A stretch of 64,000 nt of DNA from UBA7916 sp036121365 (lineage in GTDB: Bacteria > Pseudomonadota > Gammaproteobacteria > Comchoanobacterales > Comchoanobacteraceae): the NCBI GenBank assembly GCA_036121365.1, contig JAZAFR010000007.1, positions 189,760 through 253,759 of the forward strand, written 5' to 3'. Each line of letters opens with the position of its first letter. Position 1 is the stretch's first letter. The notes under the pieces are model-generated. The model did not search any database. It had not been told where the DNA came from and saw only the letters and a program-made list of their open reading frames with translations. Shown piece by piece: positions 1 through 8,133 of this stretch. Position numbers and translations under genes: made by a program.

Positions 1-1232
1 TGTTTGGATTTGTTGTATCGTTGAATCTTGATCTATTAGCTCAGGATTCGTCACAAGCGGTTAATGATGTCAGTTTTGACAAGAATATTGGCGAAGTTAA
101 AATGAGAAAACGTTGTGGTTTCACTGATCGTTTGTTGTTTCGCTGTGCTTCTAAATCCCGCTCAATATCAAATACTCAGGATGATTACAGGAGTCGAAAT
201 TTAGTAATGGCTGATTCCGGTGTTTCTTTATCACAAGGCAATGGCAGTCAGAATACTGTGGATGCTAAGTCAAAAGACTCTATGGTGGTGGATTCCAATG
301 TTTCTTCATCACAAAAAAAGGTCAAAGGTAATGCGGTGGCTGTAAAGCCAAAAAACTCTATGGCGGCAGGTTCTGCAGGTGAGGAAGATGCGGTGAAAAA
401 ATCGCAATCTCCAGATTATTTAAATGAGTCTGCAGGTGGCAATGTGAATATAAAGAAACATTGTCCTTTCTGGAAGAGATGGTTTTTTTCTTGTGAGGAT
501 AATGCTGTGCCCCTTGCCCACTTGGATAATATTGAGATTTCTGGTGGTGATGATGATAAAGGTGGCAAGCTTGCTTACAGAGGGAAATCTAAAAGATTCA
601 GTCAAGTGGTCTGTTCAGGAGGACTCTCTATTTTGCTAGACCCCAATGGTCCAGAAGGACAAGTTCGTGCACGAAGCCATTATGTGGATTATAGAGATTT
701 TGGAGGTGTTCTTGAGTTAAATGGGGAACACGAAGATGGATACGATGTCGTGATCAGTGGTCGCAAACTGGTTGGTCAAATTCAATCTGTGACACTCAAT
801 GGCTCTTGTTCACTTGAAGGTCATGGTTTGAGTCAATCCAAATGGCATTTAAATTCTAGAACAACGGGTGACGTAGTGTTGCGAGGAGTGTTTAAACAGT
901 GTGCGATTACTCAGACAGGTGATAACCGTGTTGATTTGTATTGGGTTGGTTCTGATGATGTCGATGTATACTCTGAATCAGGCGTAATGAGATTGGCCGG
1001 AGCAGTCAAAAAGTCTCGTATTCGTTCTTTAGGCAATAGCCAATTGTTATTGACGCAACTTCGTGCAGAAGATGGGTGGTTGTCTGCTTCAGATGATGCG
1101 TATGTTGAAATGTTCGGCTCTAAGCGTTTTATCGTGTTTATGGGTGGTCAAAGTCAAGTTCTTTCTGAAGGGGTTCCTTTGCTTGTTAGTGAGTTTTCTG
1201 AAGATCAGTCTATGTTTGTTATTGATGATTGA
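1..1232 (+). CDS. GIN/DUF2807-like beta-helical protein, 5' partial
   Basis: The frame is open to the first base of the window, so the true start, probably with a signal peptide, lies outside; the first internal start is TTG at 21 (403 codons from there). Numbering from that TTG, residues 1-165 are Ser/Lys/Asp-rich and low complexity. A Cys-containing motif occurs twice: RCGFTDRLLFRC (C32/C42) and HCPFWKRWFFSC (C148/C158), each with two Cys ten residues apart in a basic aromatic setting. From about 190 to the end, short repeating beta-strand units such as NRVDLYWVGSDDVDVYSESG and VMRLAGAV resemble the GIN-type (DUF2807) beta-helix of exported Legionella proteins. Such proteins are expected in the periplasm or at the surface; function unknown. 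The family call rests on pattern resemblance only. Confidence 0.6.
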   Translation, partial: FGFVVSLNLDLLAQDSSQAVNDVSFDKNIGEVKMRKRCGFTDRLLFRCASKSRSISNTQDDYRSRNLVMADSGVSLSQGNGSQNTVDAKSKDSMVVDSNVSSSQKKVKGNAVAVKPKNSMAAGSAGEEDAVKKSQSPDYLNESAGGNVNIKKHCPFWKRWFFSCEDNAVPLAHLDNIEISGGDDDKGGKLAYRGKSKRFSQVVCSGGLSILLDPNGPEGQVRARSHYVDYRDFGGVLELNGEHEDGYDVVISGRKLVGQIQSVTLNGSCSLEGHGLSQSKWHLNSRTTGDVVLRGVFKQCAITQTGDNRVDLYWVGSDDVDVYSESGVMRLAGAVKKSRIRSLGNSQLLLTQLRAEDGWLSASDDAYVEMFGSKRFIVFMGGQSQVLSEGVPLLVSEFSEDQSMFVIDD

Positions 1233-1875
1233 CATGGTTTAATGGGGATTATGGGGCATTTTTTAAGGTTTTTGCTGATTCTGTTTCTTACTCTTTTCCC
1301 CCTCGTTGTCTCATAGCATTAGGATTGGCCGGTAGGCTGCGTTGAGATTGTCTTTTGTATGCCAGTCTGATTGTCATGTTTATATAGGGGCTTTTGAGAT
1401 GGGTATTGTATGGCTGGGATGAGGTTCTAGAATTTTGTGTTATTGTTGCCAGGAGTCACGTTGTGAACACTGCTGTGGCCTTTATGATTTTTTTGGTTTC
1501 TGAATCTTTGTCATTTATCTGATCTGTTGTAGTTTTTTGCAGACTAGTGCTGTTGGTTCTATCGCATCTTTCTCCCTGCCGCGGTAACTGCGTCGTGCTT
1601 CCCGATTTCTTTTATTGTGTGAGATGCTGTGACCGTGGCTGTATTCGCTATGAAGTTGGTAAATGGTACCAATATTGCCGTATTTAGGAATTTTTTGACG
1701 TTCATAATACTCTTGTATTACAACTTTTATTTGGTTTATCAAGGTTTATGATTGTGTGATGGTGCCTTTTGTCTACTATGTGTTCATGAAAATATCACTT
1801 TAAATGAGTGTGTTTTACTGAAGTAATTTATCTGTGGTCACTTTACTGTGTTGTCGTAAATTTTTTGGTGTCATG
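1233..1875. other. 643-bp gap with no convincing gene
   Basis: This T-rich stretch between the GIN-like gene and the 3' end of map shows no clear promoter, terminator, tRNA or conserved gene. A 75-codon minus-strand frame at 1515-1742 is rich in charged residues but has no convincing ribosome binding site or family resemblance. It may be a decayed gene or long untranslated sequence. Confidence 0.4.
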
Positions 1876-2688
1876 TTATGTTATTTTTTCTAATGGCGTT
1901 TCGTCATCTCTTAGTGTGAGAATTTCGACTCCATCGTCTGTACATAATAAAGTGTGCTCCCATTGTGCTGATAAGCTTTTATCTTTTGTCACGACTGTCC
2001 AATCATCGGAAAGTGTTTTTGTGAAACGTTTGCCTATGTTGATCATCGGCTCTATGGTAAATGTGAGCCCAGGAATTAGGATGATATCAGGAATTGTTGC
2101 ATCATCATAGTGTAATATTTGGAGGCCTTCTTCATGAAACTTGCTACCAATGCCGTGTCCACAATATTCTCTGACATTGCTGTAATGATGTTTTTGAGCA
2201 TGCTTATCGATCTCGTGGCCAATGGTCTTGAGACTGACTCCAGGTTTTACAAGATTAATTCCAACGTACATGCATTCTCTCGCTATGCTCACCAGCCGAT
2301 TTGCTTGTGTGCTGACTTTTCCAACAGTGAATGTTTTACTGGTGTCTCCATGATAGCCATTTTTGATGATGGTGATGTCTATATTGATGATGTCGCCTTC
2401 TTTTAGGATTTTTGTGTCCTTGGGTATGCCGTGGCAAACAACATGGTTGATGGATGTGCATATGGACTTAGGAAAGCCTCTGTAGTTTAAAGGTGCAGGG
2501 ATGGCGTCAAGCTCTTTAGTGATGTACTCATGGCAACGTGTGTTGAGTTCTTCTGTGGATACTCCAGGTTTGACATGTGGTGTTATCATTGTTAATACCT
2601 GAGCTGCTAATTTCCCAGCTACTCGCATCTTTTCAATTTCTGCTGTTGACTTTACTAAGTGTTGTAATGGATGAGACATAATTGCCAT
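1876..2688 (-). CDS. map: Type I methionine aminopeptidase
   Basis: Removes the initiator methionine from nascent proteins in the cytoplasm. The 270-residue length fits the family. All five metal ligands of the pita-bread fold can be placed: D104 (NID), D115 (HGDTS), H178 (GHGIG), E213 (TIEPM) and E244 (QWEHT). The substrate-pocket His lies in the NHVVCHGIP segment (H82 or H86). The start is either ATG 2688 or ATG 2679; neither has a strong Shine-Dalgarno, so the longer one is given. The gene is divergent from rpoS rather than next to rpsB or glnD. Family identity is secure. Confidence 0.96.
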   Translation of the reverse strand: MAIMSHPLQHLVKSTAEIEKMRVAGKLAAQVLTMITPHVKPGVSTEELNTRCHEYITKELDAIPAPLNYRGFPKSICTSINHVVCHGIPKDTKILKEGDIINIDITIIKNGYHGDTSKTFTVGKVSTQANRLVSIARECMYVGINLVKPGVSLKTIGHEIDKHAQKHHYSNVREYCGHGIGSKFHEEGLQILHYDDATIPDIILIPGLTFTIEPMINIGKRFTKTLSDDWTVVTKDKSLSAQWEHTLLCTDDGVEILTLRDDETPLEKIT

Positions 2689-2887
2689 TGGTTTTATGAA
2701 ATTGTATTATAATGCATGCAGTCGATTGTGTTCAAGTAATTAAATAACGACGTGTTTTTTGTTGTTGATATTGCTTTATTTTTTATTTTTTTGTGGTTTT
2801 TTGTGCAGTAATCGGTTTTATTTTACTCTTTATTGTCTAAAAAATAGCCTTTTTTTATTTTTTTATGAAAAAACAGTATATTAAGTA

Positions 2888-2916
2888 TTGACGTGATTGA
2901 TTATATGAGATATTAT
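2888..2916 (+). promoter_or_regulatory. Sigma70-type promoter of rpoS
   Basis: TTGACG (2888-2893), a 17-base spacer, then TATTAT (2911-2916). It leaves a leader of about 20 bases before GGAGG (2932-2936) and the ATG. Because it overlaps the upstream GTG and ATG codons of the same frame, it supports starting rpoS at 2941 or 2944. Confidence 0.6.
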
Positions 2917-2940
2917 GAAATTGTTAAATATGGAGGTTTA

Positions 2941-3855
2941 ATGATGGTACAAATAAATGTCAATGGAAAGACAGTTGAAAAGGGGAAAAAGACTGAGGTC
3001 TCTAGTTCAGATCCAGTGGTTTCTTATTTAAATGCAATCTCTGGATTTTGCTCCCTTTCTAAAGAAGAGGAGTTTGCTCTTTTTCATCGTTATAAAGAGG
3101 GTGATGATCAGGCCTATAATCAAATTGTTGAAGCGAACTTAAGGATTGTGGTTAAGGTTGCGAGACGTTATTCAGGACGTGGTATTGCTTTATTGGACTT
3201 GATAGAGGAAGGCAATTTAGGGTTGCTGCATGCCATTAAAAAGTTTGAAGTGGAACGAGGATTTCGTTTTTCTACATACTCCATTTGGTGGATCAAGCAA
3301 TATATAGAGCGTGCAATTATGAATCAATCTAGACAGATTCGGTTGCCAGTGCATGTCATCAAAAAATTAACTTCTTACCTAAATGCAGGAAGCAAAATGG
3401 GTAAGAGTAATGTTGAAGATGTTTCATGCGAGGAAATTGCAGGTCATTTTGATATAGAGGTTGATCAAGTACAAAAGATTTTGAAATATAAACTGGATAC
3501 AAAATCGCTGGACGAATCAAGTTATTTTGACTCGGAAGTGTCTTTGACATCTGTTGTTGAAGATAGAAGATCTAAAGATCCTTTGGATATTGTTGGGAAT
3601 GATAGTACAAGAGAGCTTTTAAAAGGCTGGTTAGATAAGCTCAGTGAGATTGACTATGACGTGATTGTTCATCGATATGGTCTTTGTGGGCACGATGCTA
3701 AGACGTTAGAAGAGGTTGGAGAAGTTGTTGGTTTGACCCGCGAGAGAGTCAGACAGATTCAAATTAGAGCGTTATCGCGTATGCGTCGGTGTATGAACTT
3801 TTCAGGAGTGAATAATAAAGAAGCTGATATGAATGATGATGATGAGATAATTTAG
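2941..3855 (+). CDS. rpoS: RNA polymerase sigma factor RpoS (sigma-38)
   Basis: A group 2 sigma70 factor of about 304 residues that directs RNA polymerase to stationary-phase and stress promoters; in Legionella relatives it is tied to the transmissive phase. Region 1.2 (DPVVSYLNAI), region 2 (EANLRIVVKVARRY, EEGNLGLLHAIKKFE, FRFSTYSIWWIKQ), region 3 (RQIRLPVHV) and the region 4 helix-turn-helix (LEEVGEVVGLTRERVRQIQ) are all present in order. The run IERAIMNQSRQIRLPVHV is closer to RpoS than to RpoD, and there is no RpoD-length region 1.1. GGAGG at 2932-2936 serves ATG 2941 or ATG 2944. RpoH is less likely, because its region 2-3 boundary differs. Confidence 0.88.
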   Translation: MMVQINVNGKTVEKGKKTEVSSSDPVVSYLNAISGFCSLSKEEEFALFHRYKEGDDQAYNQIVEANLRIVVKVARRYSGRGIALLDLIEEGNLGLLHAIKKFEVERGFRFSTYSIWWIKQYIERAIMNQSRQIRLPVHVIKKLTSYLNAGSKMGKSNVEDVSCEEIAGHFDIEVDQVQKILKYKLDTKSLDESSYFDSEVSLTSVVEDRRSKDPLDIVGNDSTRELLKGWLDKLSEIDYDVIVHRYGLCGHDAKTLEEVGEVVGLTRERVRQIQIRALSRMRRCMNFSGVNNKEADMNDDDEII

Positions 3856-3882
3856 TTTATATTTAGATGTTTTGTATATGAT

Positions 3883-3914
3883 ATCGCCACCTTCAAAGGG
3901 TGGCGATTCTTGTT
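3883..3914 (+). terminator. Hairpin terminator after rpoS
   Basis: TCGCCACC (3884-3891) pairs with GGTGGCGA (3899-3906) around a 7-base loop and is followed by TTCTTGTTT. The stem is strong and the T-run interrupted. It lies 28 bases past the rpoS stop. Confidence 0.65.
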
Positions 3915-4137
3915 TGGGCTGCCTTTTTTTGTGCATGAATTTTGTCAGAATGCCATGTGTCATAAGCTGACTGGTGACCGAAATAAATTATTAAGATTCT
4001 TTCGATGTATTGGGTATGTATATCCATTTAGGACACATTTTTACTTAAGTAGGTAATATTTTTGTACTAATTTTTTGATTTGGTATTGAAATTTTATATT
4101 TTATAATTATATCTAAATTATATTAATTATTCGGAGA

Positions 4138-6066
4138 ATGAATGTGGTAAACGATCAAGCGGTGAAGACCCAAAAGAAAAAGTTTGAAACTGAAACCAAA
4201 CAGGTTTTAGAGCTTTTTGCAAAATGGTTATATCAGAATCGTGAGATTTTCTTGAGAGAGCTGGTCTCTAACGCGTCTGATGCAAATGATAAGTTGAAAA
4301 TGCTGGCACTCAAAGATGAATCTTTGTTTGCTGGTGATGCAGATTTAAAGATTTGGGTGCAATACAATAAAGAAGCCAATACACTGTCTGTTCGAGACAA
4401 CGGTATCGGTATGAGTTTAGAAGATGTCATAGAAAATCTTGGAACGATTGCAAAATCAGGCACCAAGCAGTTCATAGAGAAACTGTCACAGGAGCAGTCA
4501 AGTGATGCCAATGGTCAGCTGATTGGCCAATTTGGTGTTGGTTTTTATTCATCTTTGTGTGTTTCAGAAAAAGTTGAGGTTAGGACTTTAAAAGCAGGTC
4601 TTCCGAAAGACCAGGGCGTTTTTTGGAGCTCAAATGGTGTAGATGACTATGAAGTTGCGCCAATGGAGCTTCAATCAAGAGGGACTGAAATAGTGATGTA
4701 TCTTAAAGAGGATGCTAAAGAATTTTTGGATGAATTTAGATTGCGTAAAATTATTACGACATATTCTGATCACATTGCTTATCCCATTGTTATGTTCGTA
4801 GAGAAGACTTTAGAAGGTGAAACAGATAAAGATCAAAAGCCTAGAAAGGAAATTCAAGAAGAAGTTGTCAACCAAGCCAATGCCATATGGACAGTTCCTA
4901 AGAAGGAAATTAAAGATGAAGAGTACCAGGCGTTTTATAAGCATGTGTCTCATGACTTTAATCTTCCATTGGCATGGACTCATAATAAGGTTGAAGGAGG
5001 TAAGCTTGAATATACCAGTTTATTGTATATCCCTACCGAAGCGCCGTTTGATCTTTGGAACCGTGAATACAAGCATGGTCTTAAGTTGTATGTGCAACGG
5101 GTCTTCATTTTAGATGATGCAAAAAATCTGTTGCCAACTTATCTTAGATTTGTCAAAGGTGTTGTGGATTCCAATGATTTGCCTTTGAATGTGTCTCGTG
5201 AAGTTCTACAAAATAGCCAAACAGTTGATATGATTCGTTCCGGTTGTGTTAAGCGAGTTCTAGACTTACTTGGTTATCTAGCAGAGCATGAAGCAGATAA
5301 ATATCAAAAATTCTGGGATGCTTTTGGTGCCGTATTAAAAGAAGGGCCTGCCGAGGATTTTGCAAATAAGGATAAAATTGCGGGATTATTACGCTTTACC
5401 AGTACAAAGTGTGATTCTGAAAAGCAAACCTTGTCCTTGGATCAATACATTGAGCGTATGGCAAAAGATCAGGATAAGATTTATTATGTGATTGCTGATG
5501 GTTATGATAGTGCCAAAAATAGTCCGCATTTAGAGCTTTTTTCTGAGAAGGGCATTGAGGTCTTGTTATTGAGTGATCGTGTAGATGAGTGGTTGGTGTC
5601 TCGTTTGACTGAGTATCAAGGGAAGAGTTTGGTTTCTGTTGCTCGAGGAGAGTTGGACTCCAATATGAAACTTGATGAAAAATCAGAAGAAGATTTAAAG
5701 AAAACAGAAGCTGATTTTGAGGATATCCTTAAACGTATTAAAGAGTCACTGTCAGATCGCGTTAAGGATGTGCGTGTTTCTAAGCGATTGACTAGCTCTG
5801 CTAGCTGTATTGTTGCTGATGATGATGAAATGAGTGCTAATCTGCGACGAATGCTAATTGATTCTGGTCAGAGTGTGCCTGAAATGAAGCCAATATTAGA
5901 ATTGAACTTGAAACATGCATTGTTGCAGCGTTTAAAGTCAGAGATGCAAGACGATAAGTTTGCTGATATCTCACATATTTTATTGGATCAAGCAATCCTG
6001 TCAGAAGGCGGAAGTTTGGATAATCCTTCTGCTTTTGTTAAGCGTATGAATGATCTTGTTTCATGA
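4138..6066 (+). CDS. htpG: Hsp90-family chaperone HtpG
   Basis: Cytosolic ATP-dependent dimeric chaperone. The GHKL ATPase fold is complete at the N-terminus: E41 and N45 in LRELVSNASDAND, D87-G91 in DNGIGM, and the lid/Walker-like GQFGVGFYSS around 125. The middle-domain segment LPLNVSREVLQ carries the conserved Arg that contacts ATP. Length is 642 residues, typical for HtpG. GGAGA (4133-4137) lies almost against ATG 4138, so GTG 4144 (six bases from the Shine-Dalgarno) may be the real start. No RpoH-type CCCCAT -10 box was seen upstream. A strong terminator follows, so the gene appears monocistronic. Confidence 0.96.
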   Translation: MNVVNDQAVKTQKKKFETETKQVLELFAKWLYQNREIFLRELVSNASDANDKLKMLALKDESLFAGDADLKIWVQYNKEANTLSVRDNGIGMSLEDVIENLGTIAKSGTKQFIEKLSQEQSSDANGQLIGQFGVGFYSSLCVSEKVEVRTLKAGLPKDQGVFWSSNGVDDYEVAPMELQSRGTEIVMYLKEDAKEFLDEFRLRKIITTYSDHIAYPIVMFVEKTLEGETDKDQKPRKEIQEEVVNQANAIWTVPKKEIKDEEYQAFYKHVSHDFNLPLAWTHNKVEGGKLEYTSLLYIPTEAPFDLWNREYKHGLKLYVQRVFILDDAKNLLPTYLRFVKGVVDSNDLPLNVSREVLQNSQTVDMIRSGCVKRVLDLLGYLAEHEADKYQKFWDAFGAVLKEGPAEDFANKDKIAGLLRFTSTKCDSEKQTLSLDQYIERMAKDQDKIYYVIADGYDSAKNSPHLELFSEKGIEVLLLSDRVDEWLVSRLTEYQGKSLVSVARGELDSNMKLDEKSEEDLKKTEADFEDILKRIKESLSDRVKDVRVSKRLTSSASCIVADDDEMSANLRRMLIDSGQSVPEMKPILELNLKHALLQRLKSEMQDDKFADISHILLDQAILSEGGSLDNPSAFVKRMNDLVS

Positions 6067-6091
6067 AAACGTTGACAATTGTCTGAAGTTA

Positions 6092-6122
6092 AAAAAAGCC
6101 TGCTATCTAGCAGGCTTTTTTA
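6092..6122 (+). terminator. Rho-independent terminator of htpG
   Basis: A near-perfect stem AAAAAAGCCTGCTA / TAGCAGGCTTTTTT with a very short loop ends in a T-run, starting 25 bases after the htpG stop. The A-run on the left arm could let it act on both strands. Confidence 0.9.
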
Positions 6123-6226
6123 TTGGGAATAATTTTCTTTTTTATTCCAGAAAGATGTGAGGCAATTTGGATTTTATTCGATGTTTGATTTTCAGTTTGC
6201 GTTGTACATTCTTATTTGTTGGTTGA

Positions 6227-6781
6227 CTACTCTGATTGTGTTTTTTTGATTGATTTTTTGAGTTTTGCATAAAGGTTTATGTCTGAGTCTTTTATTTTTT
6301 CAATGGATTGAGATAGGTTTTTAATTGTTTCAACGTGGTTTAACCTGTATAGTCTGACGATTTTATTTGATATGCCTTGTTCAATCTCTTTGCACTTATT
6401 TTGCATGGCTTCATGTATTTCTTGGATGATGCTCATATATATCTTACTTGCATATTTTCCTGTGTGAATGATTGTGTTGTTGATTTCAATGTACTCTCTT
6501 AGTAGCGTTTTGATTTCATCAATGAATTTTGTTAATCCTTTGTGTTCAAAAAGATTGGAATTTTGATCATTGACAACTTTTTCTATGTATTTTGCCATGT
6601 TGGTTGTTGCAATATAAAGTTCTTTGTCTGAATATTTTCTTATGGATTTTCTGTCTAGGTTCATATTTTTGATGTTAATTTTTGATTCTGTAAAGCAAGG
6701 TATGTTGCTTCTGTAAACACGTTTAAATTCTTCAATTCTTTCAATAATGTTGACTCTAAAGTCGGATAGATGTTGTTGCAT
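6227..6781 (-). CDS. Uncharacterised helical protein
   Basis: A 184-residue, Lys/Ile/Asn-rich, almost wholly alpha-helical protein with no signal peptide or membrane segment. Helices such as YIEKVVNDQNSN and TLLREYIEINNTIIH suggest coiled-coil or helical-bundle structure. It starts at ATG 6781 behind a weak GGAAA. It faces htpG tail to tail and lies 81 bases past fis on the same strand. I do not recognise a family; a small cytosolic or secreted effector-like protein is possible but unsupported. Confidence 0.6.
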   Translation of the reverse strand: MQQHLSDFRVNIIERIEEFKRVYRSNIPCFTESKINIKNMNLDRKSIRKYSDKELYIATTNMAKYIEKVVNDQNSNLFEHKGLTKFIDEIKTLLREYIEINNTIIHTGKYASKIYMSIIQEIHEAMQNKCKEIEQGISNKIVRLYRLNHVETIKNLSQSIEKIKDSDINLYAKLKKSIKKTQSE

Positions 6782-6862
6782 TTTGTTTTCCTAATTTATT
6801 TATTATGTGTATTTTACTCTTTTATTATTAGGTTTTCATTAAGTGTTCTTTTTTTGCTGTGA

Positions 6863-7108
6863 TTAAGGGGTCATTTTTTTAATGTTCTCTAATTTTCTTC
6901 TCACTGTTAATCGGCTTAGCCCGAGAATTTTCGCGGCTTTTGAGATGTTGCCATCGGTTTGTTCTATGATGGTTTCAATTAGAGGTTTTTCAATTTTTTG
7001 TATGATCATTTCATAAAGGTTGGTTGGTAAAAAACCTTGATGCTTGTCTAAATAAGATCTTAAAATGCTTGTGATCGCATGATTGAAGGAGTCATTGCTT
7101 TGTGACAT
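6863..7108 (-). CDS. fis: Fis-family DNA-binding protein
   Basis: Nucleoid-associated factor that bends DNA and tunes transcription. The C-terminal helix-turn-helix (GNISKAAKILGLSRLTVRRK) matches Fis, as does the preceding helical dimerisation part (LYEMIIQKIEKPLIETIIEQ). From ATG 7108 the product is 81 residues, slightly shorter than enterobacterial Fis (98). Upstream in-frame starts at 7141 (ATG) and 7165 (TTG) exist; none has a good Shine-Dalgarno, so the N-terminus is uncertain. It is not next to dusB, its usual partner. Confidence 0.85.
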   Translation of the reverse strand: MSQSNDSFNHAITSILRSYLDKHQGFLPTNLYEMIIQKIEKPLIETIIEQTDGNISKAAKILGLSRLTVRRKLENIKKMTP

Positions 7109-7250
7109 GGGTTTGAAATTGATGTAAAGTGTTGATATCATAAATAATGTTTTTCGATAAATCAAGCGCTTGATCTGTCTTTTGGGCTTGAACTTTTTCC
7201 TTTAATCATTTATGATGTTGAATATTTTATGGTTTGTTTTTGGAGTGGTT

Positions 7251-7478
7251 ATGCCAACTTATGAGTTTGGGTGTCAAGATTGTGGTTATGAGTTTGAGGT
7301 GATTAAGAAAATGTCTGATCAAAGTTTGCCAGAATGTGTTAGATGTCAGTCTATTAAAGTTGAAAAATTATTGTCGGTGTCTTCTTTTCAGTTGAAAGGT
7401 TCGGGATGGGCTCACGATGGGTATGCCAATTCTCCTAATGTCAAGCAGGTTGGTCAGTCTGGTGTGGATGAGGGTTAG
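7251..7478 (+). CDS. FmdB-type zinc ribbon protein
   Basis: A 75-residue protein beginning MPTYEFGCQDCGYEFE with a second CxxC (CVRCQ), the four Cys of a zinc ribbon in the FmdB/CxxC family of putative regulators. TGGAG (7241-7245) sits six bases before ATG 7251, which is preferred over the upstream in-frame codon at 7212. It heads the fmdB-DUF502-aspS-yebC run conserved in many gammaproteobacteria. Its biochemical role is unknown. Confidence 0.88.
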   Translation: MPTYEFGCQDCGYEFEVIKKMSDQSLPECVRCQSIKVEKLLSVSSFQLKGSGWAHDGYANSPNVKQVGQSGVDEG

Positions 7479-7514
7479 GAATGAATGGGCTTGTAATGGA
7501 AATGGAGAGTTGAT

Positions 7515-8132
7515 ATGAAAAAGTATTTGGTGACTGGTATTTTGATATGGGTTCCAATTCTGATTAGTTTGTTGTTCATTAGAGTCATTTTTAGGTTCAG
7601 TGACAATGCTTTATTGATGTTGCCTTCAGCATATCGGCCTGATGTTTTATTGGGCGTTCATATTCCTGGTCTCGGATTGATTTTTGTGTTTTTGTTGCTA
7701 TGGATTACAGGGTTACTTTTTCGCAACATGTTTGGGAAATTTATTGTGTCCGTGTGGGAAGTCGTTGTGACACATATTCCTTTGGTTAGCAGTATTCACA
7801 ATGGGGTTAAGCAGGCACTCAAAGTGATTTTTACCACCAATAAATCTTTTCAAGAAGTGGTTTTGGTGGAATATCCAAGGCGTGACTGTTGGAGTGTTGC
7901 TTTTGTTACCAATAGACAACAGGCGCATGGGGTGTTTAAGCATGATACTTTGACTTTGTTTATCCCTACAACACCTAATCCAACTTCAGGATATGTCTTT
8001 GTGGTTGATGAGACTGATGTTCATTATTTGGATATGCCTGTTGATGAGGCTGTTAAATTTATTATTTCATTGGGTACAGTTGATGGGATAGGGGATAAAA
8101 TTCGTCGTAAGAAAAAAGGGGAGAAATCATAA
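7515..8132 (+). CDS. DUF502 family membrane protein
   Basis: 205 residues with an N-terminal membrane segment (residues 5-25), a second around 50-75 (GLGLIFVFLLLWITGLLF), and a soluble beta-rich tail containing the family's FIPTTPNPTSGY motif. GGAGAG precedes ATG 7515. Its stop lies one base before the aspS start, so the two are probably translationally coupled. DUF502 proteins are inner-membrane proteins of unknown function. Confidence 0.9.
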   Translation: MKKYLVTGILIWVPILISLLFIRVIFRFSDNALLMLPSAYRPDVLLGVHIPGLGLIFVFLLLWITGLLFRNMFGKFIVSVWEVVVTHIPLVSSIHNGVKQALKVIFTTNKSFQEVVLVEYPRRDCWSVAFVTNRQQAHGVFKHDTLTLFIPTTPNPTSGYVFVVDETDVHYLDMPVDEAVKFIISLGTVDGIGDKIRRKKKGEKS

Positions 8133-8133
8133 T

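Noticed and set aside
1515..1742. 75-codon minus-strand frame in the gap before map
   Set aside because: Weak start signals, odd composition and no recognised relatives; mentioned only as gap content.
1808..2406. Plus-strand frames opposite map
   Set aside because: They are antisense shadows of a clearly identified gene.
4085..4113. TTGAAA with TATATC 17 bases on as htpG promoter
   Set aside because: The region is so AT-rich that several such matches occur; no RpoH-type -10 box was seen, so not called.
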